Below, piece by piece: positions 11,928-22,614 of a stretch of 64,000 nucleotides of DNA. A program made the position numbers and the translations under genes. Location of the stretch: positions 82,180,001-82,244,000 of the forward strand of contig CM077599.1 of assembly GCA_039654915.1 (NCBI GenBank), in the 5' to 3' direction. The notes below the pieces were generated by a model, which was given only the letters and a program-made list of their open reading frames with translations, made no database searches and was not told the DNA's origin. How positions within the stretch are numbered: the first letter of the stretch is position 1; every line of letters begins with the position of its first letter. This DNA is from Aquilaria yunnanensis. Lineage: Eukaryota; Streptophyta; Magnoliopsida; Malvales; Thymelaeaceae.

Positions 11928-12045
11928 CATTCCAAGTTAGTTTTAGTTGTTTGCTTTGGAGCCTGGTAGGACAGATCATGCACAACTCCATTACGGTTGT
12001 ACTAAATAAATGTGCTCTAGGAGATAACGTGAGGCTCCAAAGCCA
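11928..12045 (-). pseudogene. LINE zf-RVT remnant, part 2, copy A
   Basis: Matches about 48761-48990 of copy B, but about 125 bp corresponding to roughly 48835-48965 are deleted here. On the minus strand a short stretch (MELCMICPTRLQSKQLKL) continues the LINE-like frame up to the gypsy junction. Confidence 0.45.
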
Positions 12046-15000
12046 ATACCAAAACTCAGATTGAATAAGTGGATCCTGACTGAAGAGCATGACATAATAA
12101 ACATAATATGCAGATTAAATTAATGAATGTATGAGAATGAGAGTTAAATTAATGCAAGTATAAGAAGAGGTATTTATTTATTTATTTCTCTATCAAAAGT
12201 AAAAAGAGGTAGTTATCTATTTTTTTTCCTTACAATCATACTCTGCTTTGATTATTTGACTTGTTTTACTCAAGCTAACAAGGGAAATGAAACGAAAGAA
12301 TTAGAATTCGTACAATGAATGAATATCTCTGAGACGTCAGGAACTATTTTACAATTTTTCTTTTTCCAGTGGTCACTTTCCAATAAAGAGTAGTAGTACA
12401 AATTAGTCGAGGAAATTTTACCGACCTTATTTGCATGTTTAAGAATGAGTGGATATAAGCTTGTATTGAGGTTTTAGACATATATTCCACTGACTCTTCA
12501 TCATAACCAAAAAGCCGAGAAAGAAACATTGCAGTGGCGGATACATGTATAATAATATATGCAAGATCTATCGACCCCATTTTTTTTCTAAAAAAAAATA
12601 GTAATAAAAGATATATAATTAAATAATTAGACAATTTTTAAATTTTGTAATAGACGTTTATAATTTTCAGAATAATATTGAAACAAAACAATATGCCATT
12701 CTAACCTAAAAAATATGGCAAAATTTCTTTACTGTCTCTTTAACATTCATACATTTTCATATCTAAGCCTTGAATCATTTTTGACACACTCTTTTTTCCA
12801 ATTCAAACATATGTTACAATTGTGAAGCTAATTCGATACAAAATAAAGTTAATAAATTACGTAGTATTTTAAGTGCTAAAAGTGGATTTTTGTCTCTTAT
12901 ATTCTATATAGCATGAATATCACCTACCTTTTTTTTATGTTTCATATTTATTATTCATGATTTTATTTCTTCTTTTCAAAAGTTTCTTATAGAAATATAA
13001 ATTTTTTATAAAAAGTTTTACCTTAAAGATTATAGTTTCTAAATATAATTTTTAAGAATTTTTTGCAATATATATTAATATGAAAATATTCAAGTCAAAC
13101 AATAGTAAAAAAAAAGGTGAAATGGTCAAATTTTGCAAGAAAAAAAAAAGTTGTTAAATTAGAGCATTTTCAAATTTTTTTCTAAAAATAATTTGTAAAA
13201 ATCCTAGATTCACCAATGGAATATTGGGGAGGGTATGAAGTTTGACTTCATGCTTTCTGCTTTCAAAATTATATCATAGACAAAATGATTCAGTTGTCCT
13301 TTATATCCTGAAAAAATTGATATTTCTTATTCCTTTAGTTATAATAATAGTACATTACTTCCTTATAAAATTGTATGGTTCTTCTAACCATTGAGAAAAA
13401 AAAAAAAGAAGAAGAAGAAGTATTCCACTAAGTTCAACTGATGTGGCAGTTTTCTCAAGTGGATGAACGCTAGCAAAATGTAAATGATATTTTGTCGTGG
13501 ATATTAACTAGCTAGTGACACACACACACACACGCACACACACAAAAGATGCTTCATGTTGACTAAAAGTGAGTTACATAGCATCTTACAACGCAATGAT
13601 GGCATAAAACTCTAAAGAACAATATGAACAAAAAATTGACCATAAAAGGCTACTTATTCCTTTGATACCGAATGAAGGACAAAGAATTGAGGTCAAAAAA
13701 ACCTTCCAAGTAAGTCAAAGTAAATCTAGGATACATAACTCACAACTAACTGAAACAAAGCTCAGGGCAGACGATAATAACTAAGCAATGCTAGAATCAA
13801 CTAGACACCAAAGGCTTAAATAAGCCTATATATGAAAATAAAAAGACAACCAATAAAGCCTAAAAAAATAAAGATTGATGTTATTCTATATAATTGTTTT
13901 CATGTCTACTGCTAAATGTCATAACACTCTAGTAAAGTCGAGATTTTAGTAAATCCAAAAGAAAATTTAAATCTATCATTGCTCGTCTTCAATTGAAAAT
14001 TTATCATGTGAGAATCTCGAATCGCTTTGGAACATAAGAATTTGAAAGATATTGCATCCACAAAAAAATATGCTAGATAACGTTGGATAATATAAGTCAA
14101 ATAATGAAAGGAATGAAAGGAATCTGGCCAAATCTGGACCAAAGTCTGAATCTAGCCATAAACAGCAGATGATGGTGAGGGAGGCAACAGGGAATTAGGT
14201 TTGGTGAGAAAGAGTTGAGTTTCTAACCTCTAGCCAGCGATTATTTATATTAAGTAAATCATTATTTGAATTAATATTTTCACATTTTATTTATTTTTAT
14301 TTAAAACTAATGTTATATTCACCTAATTATCATTTGAATAAAATTTTCTAGATAATAATTTTTTATGGACCTTTTTCATACCAAGGCCCATAAAACAAAA
14401 ACTAACAAAAAAAACTAATTTTCCTAAAATATTTAAAAAATATTGCTTTTTTTTTTTAGTTTCTTAAATTATAGAATTCAATTGATATAGGTTGTTACAC
14501 TACAAGTATACAGTTGTCAAATGAATAATAAAATCAAGTGCTAAAGAAAACTAAGTTGGTAGAAAATTGTAAATAGAAATTAAAAGAAATTAAATGCTTG
14601 AATTAAATAATAATTAACAATTGATCATCACAAATAACTAATTTCAACTATTAACTATTACTAATTAAATTCTAAAGTAAACTAACATGAACTACTACAT
14701 GTAAAAATTAATTAAATAGAAAATAAATTCTCTTATAGAAATTGATTATCTTGGAATTCACTTTGAGCTTGCTCACTATTCACCTAGACCATTTACCAAT
14801 TTATTGTAAATGAAATTACTCGATAATAAATTTCCTCTCCCAAGGTAAATTTATTTAACCTTTAATATTAAGTTACAATTCCTTGTTCATCTAAAATTAA
14901 AGGATTTTAAACTCTATGTGGTTGATTTAGCTTTTAGAAACTTGAGACTTCTACTTCTCAAACGATTATAACCTACTTTGCCTATTTCTTCTAACACAAA

Positions 15001-15557
15001 TATCTTCTCTCGAAGACCAATTTGTATCAAGAAATAAACTCATGGCCAAAAGTCTCAAAAATCAAGCACAAGAGCAAACAAAACAATAAATTCAATAAAT
15101 AGTCTAGAGTTAGCAAACAATTATCAAAGAATCATTTGGGATTCATAATTATTCTAGAAGATTGAAAAATTTAGTCTAAAAAAAATCTTTGAAACAATGA
15201 ACAACTTAATTGAAATCCATGTTCTATTCAGAAAAACAATTGGGGAAGATCAAGAGAACTATACCAAGACATTATGGATGATCAAAATAATGCTTGAAGA
15301 TCACATATCATCCATAAATCAAGCTCAATTGTAGGGTTAAATCACCATTTTTCTATATTTATCAATATACATTTTGAATTAATAATCATTAAAAAAATAA
15401 TATATTAAACATTCATTATTTAATCATAAATAAAACACCACCTTATTTTTGTGAAATCTATATGGTGGAATTCGGTGATTTGGTTTTAACTTAGGTGCTT
15501 CCTTATTTTGCCTTGGGAAGCCAAAGAATTATTTATACATATTCTTTCTTTAATGAT
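12046..15557. other. AT-rich intergenic region, copy A
   Basis: No gene is supported. It contains poly-A/T tracts, a CA microsatellite, and at about 14490-15340 a stretch in the style of a non-coding LTR or retroelement remnant that I cannot classify. Bases 13162-13517 have no counterpart in copy B, where the flanking CA repeat is joined directly. Confidence 0.5.
13517..13544. repeat. CA dinucleotide microsatellite
   Basis: (CA)n with one interrupting CG. In copy B a CA run (50120-50145) marks the breakpoint of a deletion of about 0.36 kb. Confidence 0.85.
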
Positions 15558-15567
15558 ATTACTTATT

Positions 15568-16698
15568 GAGTAAAATTCAAATTTAGTCCCCTAACTTTAA
15601 GGGTCATCCTAATATGGTTCCTTAACTCAAAAAATGACTATTAAAGTCCCTTAACTTAACTCGCATATCCTATTTTGGTCCTTACCATCAGTTTAGGAGT
15701 TAGTTTGGACCGAAATTGCCTATGTGGCACACCAACTGCCATGTGGTATCCTATTTATGACAGTAAGTGGCAAAAGTATAAAGAATAATAAATCTCAAGA
15801 TAGAATAGACACAAACATATAATTCTAAGGACATAAAATGTATATTAACCCAATCTTCTCCTTCTTCCCAAAAACTTCCTCGGTGTGCAGGCAGCGATAG
15901 TGTCCGAATTTGCTAGGCAAGGCAAAGGTCGATGAGGCAAAGTCGGAGAACCGAGAGGACTAGCGAAACTAAAGGAGGGCAGTGAAATCGGAGGACCAAA
16001 CGGATGGGTGAAATTGAAGGAGGGCTGGAGAGGAGAAATTGGGACAGGGAAGAAGGGAAATCGGGGACGGGAAGAGGGGATCAAGATGGGGACGGGGACA
16101 GCAATAGGCATGGAGGGCAGGAGAAATAGAAGAGAGGCGAGGGGCAGGGACTACTGTGGAGGAGGACTCGAGTGGCGAATGGGTATAGGCGGGCGGGAGA
16201 AATACAGGACGGGGTGGGAGAAAATGGGATGAGAAGAAGGGATCAGGATGGGGACAAGGACGGGTGTGGGCAAGCAGGAGAAATAGAAAAGAGGAGGGGG
16301 CAAGGATCGATGTGAAGAAGGATACAACTGGTGGTGGGAGTGGGGGCAGGGAGATGGCTACCAATGTGGGTGGGCAGTGGCGGATGATGAAGATGTGAAA
16401 AGAGGATAAAATTTGGATTAATCAACCTTTTAACTCTTGAAAATTATATATCTATGTCTATTCTACTATGAGATTTATTATTCTTCCAGTCTTGTCACTT
16501 ATTGTCATAAAAGAGGATGCCACATGGCAGTTGGAGTGCCATGGAGGCAATTTTCGTCCGAACTAATACCTGAACTAACGGTAGAGACCAAAATAGCACA
16601 TGCGAGTTGAGTTAAGAGACTTTAATAGTCACTTTTTGAGTTAAGAAACCACATTACGATGACCATTAAAGTTAGATGACTAAATTTAGATTTTACCC
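15568..16698. mobile_element. Long-TIR MULE-like element with GC-rich core, copy A
   Basis: Ends are gagtaaaattcaaatttag and its inverted counterpart ending ttttaccc. The inverted repeats are about 290 bp (15568-15862 and 16395-16698). It is flanked by ttacttatt/ttacctatt (15559-15567, 16700-16708), one mismatch in 9; copy B keeps a perfect 10 bp duplication. The 0.53 kb core is G-rich on the plus strand with an imperfect tandem repeat of about 165 bp, reading as Pro/Ser-rich low-complexity peptide on the minus strand. The structure matches non-autonomous MULEs, and the core could be captured DNA (Pack-MULE) or a minisatellite. No protein function is assignable. Confidence 0.8.
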
Positions 16699-17202
16699 TT
16701 TACCTATTCTAAAAGAAACACCTCCTTAAAGTTATAATAACTAATAATTGATTTTACCCAAGTAAGATTATATATACACAAATAGTTTGGTGAAACTCAA
16801 CTTATATCTTAACATTATATTCTATGTCAAAAGTGACATGCTATGTAATTTTGTGCAAAAATGTAGCGTAGCATTCGTGTTCTAAATGAAAATTTGATTT
16901 ATAGAACTATACACATAAAATCATGAAAATTTGACTAGATAGAAAGGAAAATCTCCTAATTGAGGTTGAGGGAGGATTTCATTTCTCCGGTTTGATTTTG
17001 TTTTGTGTCATGTGTGAATCTTTTTCTTTCAGGAAGTCCCAAACTTATACCAACATTGCAATTACTTCCCTCAAGTTTAAAGATTTACACGTTTCTAATA
17101 ATATTATGCTATTTGTCAAAGTAAATTTGCAAAAATAACTCGTGAACCACATTTATTGTACACATATAAGGCGTGCTCACTATTAAAAAGTTGATGTCTT
17201 GT

Positions 17203-18247
17203 TGGGCTGATCATTCGGTTTATTCGATTCAAATCGAACCGAATATTTTGGTTTATTCGGTTTTCGGTTTATTATGATTAGAAACCGAATTAACTGAATT
17301 AAGCCTTTAGACCGAAGTAAAATTGAACCCAAATATTCAGTTCGGTTTCGTTTAAAACCTAAATAACCGAAAAAAGTGACATCTTAACACACACAGTGAT
17401 GCACTTGTAACATAGAGAAAAAATAGTGGCTTAAACAACTAAATAGCAAGAAATTGTGGGTCATTCTGGGGTTTGTACGTATCTTACCGTGAGGGTGGAG
17501 GGTAGTGGAAGGGGAGGTCGAGAAGGCAGACGGCGAGGCGAGGGCGAGGGCAGACGGATGGGGAGACGGCGGAGGAGCGTAGAGGGTTGGGCGACAACAG
17601 GGGTGAGGCGTACAGGGCGCCCGAGGGGGATGGGGGGAGGGGGGAGGAGGGGCGGGGTTGGGACGAAGTCATGGAGAGGCGAGTGATGGGCACGAGGGTG
17701 GAGGCGAGTGGAGGGGGAGGGCAGACGGCTGGGCGAGGACGAGGTTAGACGGCGGAGAAGCTTGGAGGGTTGGGGCGACGACAGAGGTAAGGGATACAAC
17801 GCCGCGGAGGGGCGGGGGCGGGAGGCTAGTGGAGGGAGGGGGAGGGCAAATGGCGGGCCGAGGGTGAGGGGAGATGGCGGAGGAGCGTGGAGGGTTCAGG
17901 CGACAGCAGGGGTGAGGGGATACAGCACCGGTGCTGGCGCCGGGGGAAGGGGGGGAGGCTGGGACGGATCATGGGTAGATGACAGGTGTTGGGTCAAACC
18001 CCAAAAGAAGCCATCATTATTCTATCTACCTTCCACTCAACCCCTAATTCTTTTAAACCTATCAACTAGGCCACCAAAACCTTCAAATATGACTTGAAAA
18101 AATTTCGGTTACCGAAATAACCGACACTCCTAACCGAAACTAATATTTTTCTATTCAGTTTTAACCGAAACCAAACCAAAAAACCAAATTTTCAATTTTT
18201 CGGTTATTTTGGTTCGATTCGATTTAAAACCAAAATAACCAAAAACA
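17203..18247. mobile_element. Repeat-like replacement segment bordered by inverted CGGTT-rich arms
   Basis: Copy A and copy B agree up to about 17202/53809 and again from about 18248/54587; between them the sequences are unrelated. The copy A segment begins and ends with CGGTTT/AACCG-rich arms of about 100 bp in roughly inverted arrangement (17215-17360 and 18105-18245) around a very G-rich core. This resembles non-autonomous hAT-like elements of plants, but no clear target duplication is visible and 777 bp of the copy B state, including monooxygenase exon 1, are missing. It may be an insertion plus deletion. Confidence 0.55.
17545..17935. repeat. Imperfect tandem repeats, G-rich core of the replacement segment
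   Basis: Three copies of a motif series (gggcagacgg.., gacggcggagaag.., agggttgggg.., gacaacaggggtgag..) recur, with the agggtt landmark at 17582, 17766 and 17890. Strong strand asymmetry (G-rich plus strand) makes long spurious open frames. No protein family is recognisable. Confidence 0.55.
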
Positions 18248-18255
18248 ACTCCACC

Positions 18256-19428
18256 TTTCATTTTTTTTTATTTGGGGCCTCATATTTTAATCTATTGCTC
18301 TTTATTATGCGAGACCATTTTCCCATTGAAAGATCATTTTTTTACATATTAGATCCTGGCCTCTTTTAAGGTTTAAAATTTTCCATTAAACTATCAAATT
18401 ATATTTTTATCTATCATTGAGGTGTTAAAATTTAATTTTTTAGCAAGCTTCTCCTTTATTTCATATTATTATTAAATAAGACCTTAAGCACAAGATTTTA
18501 TCAATTTCATTACCTTTTAACTTTAAGGAAATATTTTTATTAACACTTAAAAGTATATTCATGGATAAATCTTTTATTTGTCCATTTAATTAGTGCATAC
18601 ATTCAAGAGAAAACAAAAAATTAAATTAAATGTAACTTGCCTCCATGAAAATTACCTATTTTGAATTTATTTTCTTTTTAAGTTACATAAATATAATATT
18701 AAAATGTACAATCAAATTACCAAAAAAATTAATTTCCATCAATATCTATGATTTATCTAATTTAAATTTTATCTAAATTTTTTTTTTGTTATCTTTTCAT
18801 TCTAAAACAATTAAAAACATTTTAATTTGTCCCAATTGGTTCAATTTGTTAACCCAAGAAAAAGTTGTTACATAATAGTTGCATACCCTATACACGATAA
18901 CTATTCCATACATGAAAAAAGTTGATAATGTAGGAATTTATTTAATTTTAAAAAAATCAGTTCCCAATTCAACTTTCTACAAGAAAAATTATCACAGTTT
19001 AGAATAATTTAAAAAAATTGATATTACATAGATATAGTTTCTTTGAGTTAATAGATTTCATTCAATTAAGGGCTAATATAGAATTTTTTAAAATTTTTAT
19101 AACCAAAAGAGAATACTAATATGTAAAGAATGAAAATGAAGCGTAAGTTAAATGTTAGAGACCATCTATAAAATTTATCTTATTCTTTATGTTAGCATTT
19201 TTTTAACTTGAAAAAAAATATAGTACTATCCATTTTATTTCAAATAAAAAAATACCGGTATATATAATATTAAGTTGTGCTTTTTATATATATGGTGTTT
19301 GTTTTGTTTTTCTTTTTTCTTTTCTCTCTTTAGGCCTATTGTATTTTTGATTAATTTATTAAAAAATTTCATTATAGAAAATGCTTATAATATTGTGTTG
19401 ATGTGAGATTAAAATGTTAATTCTGCAG
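18256..19428. other. AT-rich intron-equivalent of the decayed monooxygenase locus
   Basis: Aligns with the 3' two-thirds of intron 1 of the intact gene in copy B (54590-55816). Poly-T runs and no coding potential. Confidence 0.7.
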
Positions 19429-21108
19429 GAAAGGGCTAAAAAGTGTAGTTTTAGAAAGATCAGAGAGCCTTCGAGTAGCAGGATCCGCCCTCACAGTGCA
19501 CGCTAATGGTTAGCATGCCCTCCATCAACTTGGTGTTGCCTCCAAGCTTCGACAAACAGCTCTTTCCTTTCAACTGTAATTAACTTCGTAAATTTTTACC
19601 AGAATAAACTTTCCTCAGACTTAGGATGATTTTTTTGGACAAAAAAACAAAATGTTTGGTCAAAAGTACATTTTCCCTCTCATAGTTTCAAAAACTTGCA
19701 CTTCCCCCCATATGTGACATTAAATAACTTTTCACATATATATATATTTACTATAGGATACGTGATCTTTGCTTTGACAAGCATGGGCAGCAAACGCCAC
19801 AAATGTTCCCAGTTAAGTAAGTACTAACAACCCATTTTTTTCAAAGTCCGTGTTTAATTTCTCTTAATGATGCTTAATTAGTCGTTCTAATCATAAAATT
19901 GTCATATATGTGTGTGTGTGTTTGTGTTTGTGTGTGTGTGTGTGCACATTTTGTATATGGATTTTTATAGGAGTGAAGTCCAATGTTTGAGGAGAAGTGA
20001 TTTGATCACAGCACTCGCTGAGGCTCTCCCTCCTAAAATAATACGTTTTGGATGCCAAGTGACCTCCATTCATTTCGATCCACCCTCTTCACTACTTGTT
20101 ATTGGATTACAAGATGGAAGCATTATTAAGTCCAACGTCATCTCGGTTGTTTGTAATTTCCGCTCTTGTATGAATGTCAAATTTTGATTGGACATATAAT
20201 ATTGTATGGAGCAAGTTTTGATTGGATGTGATGGAGCAAATTCAATAGTGGCTGACTTTTTGGGCCTAAAACCATCAAAATTGTTCTATGTATAGGTCAC
20301 AAGAGGCATTACCTTTTATCCAAATGGTCCTTGCTTCCCCATGGAATTTGATCGAGCAAGAGGTGATGGTTTCTTTGTGGGAAAGGAACCAATTGATGAC
20401 AAAACTCTTCATTGGTTTGTGAAATTGCGAAGACTCTACCCATCCAGTAAGTATATATCTCAATATTGCTTTATGGAAACTTCATCTTACATTAGACTAT
20501 ATCAAAGTTTGAGATGATTTATGGATGGTTAATTAATATAGCTTTTTTCGAAATCTCTAATACTAATTGCAGATTTGGACAATTCAAAGGACCTAAAACT
20601 CATCCTAAATTACACATTGGAGTTAATCAAAGACATTAGGTTACCAGCCGAAACAATAAAAATGATATCCAAGTGTAACCTGCAATCCCTTTCCATAACC
20701 CATGTAAGATACCGTGCATCGTGGAATCTTTTGGTTCCAGGGTTTCGGAGAGGAACTATGATGGTGGTCGGAGACGCGATGCATGTGATGGGTCCTTTCA
20801 TTGGCCAGGGGGGCTCGTCGGCCATGGAAGATGCCATCGTTCTTGGGCGGAGCTTGGCCAGGAAACTGAGTGGCATCGATCTCACAACTTGCAAGGCCCA
20901 AGTTGTGACACCCAAAATTGGTGAGGCAATTGATGAATATGTAAAGGAAAGAAGGATGAGGTTGCTACAATTGTCTACGCAAAGCTACCTTCTGGGCACC
21001 ATGTTCCAGACTTCCGTACATGTGGTCAAATTATTTTGTGTGCTTTTAATGGCTATATTTTTTAAGGATCGGACATGCCACATTAGATTTGAATGTGGTA
21101 CCTTGTGA
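19429..21108 (+). pseudogene. FAD-dependent monooxygenase pseudogene (copy A; exons 2-6 only)
   Basis: Exon equivalents are 19429-19575, 19757-19816, 19971-20136, 20215-20446 and 20573-21108, matching the intact copy B gene. Exon 1 with the FAD-binding GxGxxG motif is missing: its place is taken by the 17203-18247 segment. Two Trp codons are TAG, at 19511-19513 (after HANG) and 20293-20295. The exon 5 acceptor changed from cag|GTT to caag|TTT, moving the AG by one base and shifting frame. Exon 3 is 3 bp longer than in B. The last exon keeps the GD motif (GDAMH) and the GQGGSSAMEDA stretch and stays open to its stop. If transcribed it could at most yield a C-terminal fragment. Confidence 0.93.
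19906..19944. repeat. TG-rich microsatellite in pseudogene intron 3
   Basis: (TG)n interrupted by TTTG units. The copy B counterpart at 56299-56323 is a pure TG run. Confidence 0.85.
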
Positions 21109-22554
21109 CTTGTCAGAATCTAAAGTTGTATCGCAACCCATTACTAGTTCATGAACTGGTAACAAATTAGGCTAGTGTAATATTCTGGCCAATAAATGTC
21201 TCGAATATGTTGCCTAATGTCGAATATATTATCACATAAGTCTAGATGCACTTGGTTGAAATTTGAATATTGTATATGTTTGTTTAGTAATTAGTGTTGT
21301 TGTTTATTAGTATTCTATTATTGGATGATAGTTGTCTTTTTTTCAACCATTTAATTCATTATTTTTCAATTTTGGTTGAGACTATGCCCTTATCAAATAG
21401 TTTTAACTTGATTTTTTTTATTGAATAGAGTTAATGAGCCCCAAACCCAATCTTGAGTCATATTTTATTTTTGAATATTTAATTAATCAAAGCTTGAGCT
21501 TGATATTATTCAACTCATCCATAATATAATATCAATATAATATAATTAATTTAATCAAATAAATTACATTTATATACTAAATAAGAGTTAGTTAGAAAGT
21601 ATTGTAGGTGAACAGTGCATCAAGGGTTAAGCCAAAAATAAACAGTACTGGCGAAATTCTCTAGAAATGGAAAAAGACTAAGTAAATTGTAGAAATTTTT
21701 TTTTAGATTTGGCACTTTGCTTCATTGGTCTTTAAACTTTACAGTCTGCCATTTTATAGTTGGATTTTGTAAAGTTTAAGCCCTAAGCTATATATTGGTT
21801 TTTATCTTCTTGATCTCCAAACTTTACTTTCTTGCAATCGGCCTCCAAAACAATGAGTTGTCGTGACCACTTACGGTTAATTCACCTAGTAATACCATAA
21901 TTCCTAAAATCTTACTTGAGCTTTTATCATGGCTAATGGACCTCAATTGAGCATGAATATATTAAACCATTAAAATGAGTCTGAGTATTTTCAAGCCGAG
22001 CTTCAAATCTCATTTACTAAAACTCTTATAGAACTTGATCTTCAGCTTGAGCTTAGCCAATATTTAACGAGTCTGACTTCAAGCTTGGAGTATTCAAGTT
22101 CAGCTCGGCTCATTTTCACTTCTAAGTGTAACAACTTGTTCACACTATTTTTTTTTCTATTGGTGAGAAGAATTAAGACAGGTTCAGTTTGGCAGGAGAA
22201 TTTTTCTCCCAATGAGGAGGGCGGGCCATTTAGAAGGTGCCAAACTAACCATACATTTTATAATTTTTTCGACGCCGGAGGCCCAATGAATTCTAGATCA
22301 TAAAAATGATAAATGCGTCATCCCTTCTTCTTCTTAAACCCTATATTCGATTTTTATACAGTCTTGAAAATGGTTTTACTAATGTAGCACTTAAAAAGAT
22401 AAATAAAAAAAAATGAAGACAACCACAGTGAGAAGAAGCTCCATGACTGATGGTTTGGATTGCCATTGGACAGGGTGACGAGACAGGAAATTATGTGAAC
22501 TCTTGATGAAATTTAGAAAAATGAAACACTAGTGGACTAAATGGAAAAAAGAAA

Positions 22555-22614
<60 letters not shown>

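Noticed and set aside
15845..16425. Pro/Ser-rich minus-strand frames, also at 52480-53053
   Set aside because: Frame positions and lengths differ between the two copies and follow base composition. Treated as the core of a TIR element, not a gene.
17456..18097. Several GC-rich open frames with Gly/Arg/Pro-rich peptides
   Set aside because: Arise from strand-asymmetric tandem repeats; all frames look low-complexity and no family is recognised.
20575..20924. Minus-strand frames across the last monooxygenase exon (both copies)
   Set aside because: Shadows of the plus-strand coding exon.
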